A DNA stretch of 64,000 nucleotides from Caulifigura coniformis. GTDB lineage: Bacteria > Planctomycetota > Planctomycetia > Planctomycetales > Planctomycetaceae. Below the pieces are notes generated by a model, which worked only from the letters and a program-made list of their open reading frames with translations, was not told where the DNA came from and did not search any database. The position numbers and the translations under genes are program-made. Below are positions 61,791-64,000 of the stretch, piece after piece. How positions within the stretch are numbered: the stretch's first letter is position 1; every line of letters begins with the position of its first letter. The DNA lies in assembly GCF_007745175.1 (NCBI RefSeq), contig NZ_CP036271.1, forward strand, positions 5,716,314 through 5,780,313. Reading direction: 5' to 3'.

Positions 61791-64000
61791 ATGCCTGCCA
61801 CGGAACAAATCTGGCGACCGCTGCCGAAGATGCACCGCATCTTCGCGTTCAGCGCCATCGTGCTTCTGGCGGCCACGTTCCTGATGATGGCCAAGGACGA
61901 GGCCCGAGACTGGCGTTCCTATCAGACAACGGCCGACAAGCTCAAAGTCGAGCAGCTGCGGGACCAGCTCAAACCGTACAAGACGAAGGAATTCAAGGAC
62001 GCCGAGGCCGCGAAAGTCGCCGCTGTGGATGCGGCGAAAGAGAAACAGGACGACCCGAAGGTCCGCGAGCGGATCGCGGAACTCGAACGCCGCCGTCGTG
62101 ACCTCCAGGCGCAGGTCGATCTCGTCTCCCGCGAAGCCAAGTTCAAGAATGCCGAACGCGACGTCGCCCGGGCCAATTTCGACCTCAACGTCCGCGACGC
62201 CAAACCGCAGACCGTCCTCACCTCGCGCCTGAACGACTTCGATCAGCAGGCCGGCCTCGCCAGCGAAAACCTGTTGAAGCTCCAGCAGATCCAGGCCGAG
62301 CTCCGGCTGGTGAAGGACGAACTCACCGAGATCTACGCCGAGAAGACGGCCGCCGAGGCCGATCTGGCCAAGTTCCGCGGCGATCGCACACGCCTCTATG
62401 AGCAGCTGTACAAGATCTCGCCCAACGATGAGGCGCTTCCGGAAGACGACCGCAGCAGGTTTGCGGCGGCGAAGCGTGCCTTGAAGGAATTGCCGATCAT
62501 CAATGGCTTCAACCCGCACCACGCCATCCAGTACGACTGGCCGAAGGATCTCGAGATCCAGCTCGGCATGGCGCGTGTCTCGCGCGTCGATCGCTGTCGG
62601 TCGTGCCACGTGAACATCAACGACTTCGGTGCGGGCGACCTCCCGAATTTCCCGAAGGACAAGTACCACGAGCCGTTCACTTCGCATCCGCAGGCGAATC
62701 TGTTCCTCACGTCGTCGAGTCCGCACCCGATCGAGCGTTTTGGCTGCACGGTCTGCCACGATGGCGACGGATCAGGAACGAGTTTTCAGGCGGCCGAGCA
62801 CACGCCGCGCGATCCCGCCCAGGCGACGGAATGGGCCGACAAGTACGGCTGGCATTCCAATCACTTCTGGGAATACCCGATGCAGCCCGGGCAGTTCATC
62901 GAATCGAGCTGCCTCAAGTGCCACCACAGCGTCGTTGAGCTCGGCGTCAACGAGAAGTACGGAGCCACTGCTCCGAAAGTCTTCGAGGGTTACGAGCTGA
63001 TCAAATCGTACGGATGTTTCGGCTGCCACGAGATCAATGGCTACGACGGCAAGCGGTCGATCGGTCCCGACATGCGTCTGGAGCCGAACTCCGCCGCCGA
63101 ACTGGCCGCGATTGAAGCGGATCCCAATTCGGCTCCTCCGGGCGACCTGCGCAAGGTCGGGCCGTCGCTGAGGCACGTTGGATCGAAGGTGACCGAGAAC
63201 TTCATCTCGTACTGGACGGAAGACCCGCAGCGGTTCCGCCCGTCGACGAAGATGCCGAAGTTCTTCCACCTGGAGAACCAGCACGACAATCTCGCCGAGG
63301 TGCTCCAGCCGGTCGAACTGGAAGCGATCCAGGCTTACTTGACGGCGAAGTCGGAGCCGATGGCGCTCGCCTCGCCGGCCGAGGGGTATACGCCCGATGC
63401 CGAGCGCGGGAAGATCGCCTTCCAGCGCCGCGGATGCCTCGCCTGCCACACCCGCGATGAAGAAGAGCTCAAGGACATCAAGTCCGATTTCGGTCCGAAC
63501 ATCACCAACATTCATGAGAAGCTGAAGCCCGGGCAGGATGGCTTCCGCTGGCTGTACACCTGGCTGAAGAACCCGGAACTGCATCATCCGCGGACGCGGA
63601 TGCCCAACCTGTTCCTGAACCCTGAAACCGTCGGGGGCGAACAGGTCGATCCGGCGGCCGATATCGCGGCCTACCTGCTGCAGGGCGGTCCGAAGGAGTT
63701 CCCGGCGCAGCCCGTCGGCGGACCGTCGCTCGGCCTCGTCTACGACAAGAACTTTACCGAGAAAACCGCGGATTCCCTTCGCGCTCCGCATCGCGGCGTG
63801 AGGGTCGTTGAAGTCCTCCAGACCGGAGCCGGATCGCGAGCCCTGTCGCTCGATGTGACTGGAAAGCCGCCGCTGGATGGGGCCGGCAATCCGAAGTCCG
63901 ACTTCGAACGCCTCGCCCCGGTCAGGCGGGATGACATTGTTCTGGAGTTCAACGGTCAGGCCGTGACTTCGAACGAGCAGCTCGACCAGCTGGCCTCCTC
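61791..64000 (+). CDS. Multiheme c-type cytochrome with coiled coil and PDZ-like start (3' truncated by window)
   Basis: At least 736 codons, open to the window end. An N-terminal membrane anchor (IFAFSAIVLLAATFLMMA) is followed by a long charged coiled coil (about residues 65-205). Five CxxCH heme-binding motifs are present: CRSCH (269), CTVCH (319), CLKCH (374), CFGCH (409) and CLACH (549). From about residue 665 a PDZ-like domain begins (GVRVVEVLQTGAGSRA, RRDDIVLEFNGQAVTSNEQLD). It follows the cytochrome b genes by 20 nt, so it is the cytochrome c subunit of this bc-type complex. Confidence 0.9.
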   Translation, partial: MPATEQIWRPLPKMHRIFAFSAIVLLAATFLMMAKDEARDWRSYQTTADKLKVEQLRDQLKPYKTKEFKDAEAAKVAAVDAAKEKQDDPKVRERIAELERRRRDLQAQVDLVSREAKFKNAERDVARANFDLNVRDAKPQTVLTSRLNDFDQQAGLASENLLKLQQIQAELRLVKDELTEIYAEKTAAEADLAKFRGDRTRLYEQLYKISPNDEALPEDDRSRFAAAKRALKELPIINGFNPHHAIQYDWPKDLEIQLGMARVSRVDRCRSCHVNINDFGAGDLPNFPKDKYHEPFTSHPQANLFLTSSSPHPIERFGCTVCHDGDGSGTSFQAAEHTPRDPAQATEWADKYGWHSNHFWEYPMQPGQFIESSCLKCHHSVVELGVNEKYGATAPKVFEGYELIKSYGCFGCHEINGYDGKRSIGPDMRLEPNSAAELAAIEADPNSAPPGDLRKVGPSLRHVGSKVTENFISYWTEDPQRFRPSTKMPKFFHLENQHDNLAEVLQPVELEAIQAYLTAKSEPMALASPAEGYTPDAERGKIAFQRRGCLACHTRDEEELKDIKSDFGPNITNIHEKLKPGQDGFRWLYTWLKNPELHHPRTRMPNLFLNPETVGGEQVDPAADIAAYLLQGGPKEFPAQPVGGPSLGLVYDKNFTEKTADSLRAPHRGVRVVEVLQTGAGSRALSLDVTGKPPLDGAGNPKSDFERLAPVRRDDIVLEFNGQAVTSNEQLDQLAS

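Overview
The window looks like a planctomycete chromosome (high GC). The indicators are a DUF1501 Tat-type protein, a DUF1254/DUF1214 protein, the small Cys-rich secreted protein, the intergenic inverted repeats, and a Rieske/cytochrome b/multiheme cytochrome c cluster of the kind known from Planctomycetota. No rRNA, CRISPR array or chromosomal origin was seen. Family names come from motif recognition by eye; no database search was run.

Region 1 (1-29.2 kb) is core chromosome. It holds a two-component pair, a tandem UspA protein, DinB, dapA, hemD, argJ, a PaiB-like protein, an LplT-like MFS transporter, purH, a secreted cyclase-family protein, pyruvate phosphate dikinase, a DUF1254/1214 protein, a HAD hydrolase, greA, DUF1501 and a STAS protein. 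A tightly overlapping six-gene minus-strand operon (29.2 to 23.1 kb) then encodes a polyprenyl-phosphate-type GT2, an SDR, a DegT aminotransferase, two methyltransferases and a GT-C transferase, reminiscent of Arn-type amino-sugar transfer.

Region 2 (29.4-32.0 kb) is an accessory strip of small unrecognised genes, including members of a recurrent small membrane-anchored family that I call the WPRxD family. Five intact copies and one 5' remnant lie between 30 and 56 kb.

Region 3 (32,024-53,031) is an integrative element of about 21 kb inserted at the 3' end of tRNA-Val(CAC), bounded by a perfect 30-bp direct repeat. It carries a tyrosine integrase, an AlpA-type excisionase, an XRE regulator, a RepA/RecA-like ATPase, a serine recombinase, a phage prohead-protease-like gene and a tape-measure-like gene without recognisable capsid, portal or terminase genes. 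It also carries a DUF4365 nuclease-like gene overlapping an unknown partner, an ADP-ribosyltransferase-like protein, and a DUF4062 gene split by an IS3-family element. The 30-bp core is exactly ten integrase codons. Excision would therefore replace the last 8 integrase residues (antisense of the tRNA) by a 63-residue tail encoded at the far end of the element, which is the most striking observation here.

Region 4 (53.1-64 kb) returns to the chromosome: tRNA-Val, tRNA-Arg and tRNA-Gln, two more WPRxD genes, an HDOD protein, dtd, a DUF1573-like lipoprotein, and a respiratory operon (Rieske protein with a repeat-bearing N-terminal extension, split cytochrome b, and a five-heme cytochrome c with coiled coil and the start of a PDZ-like domain, cut by the window end).
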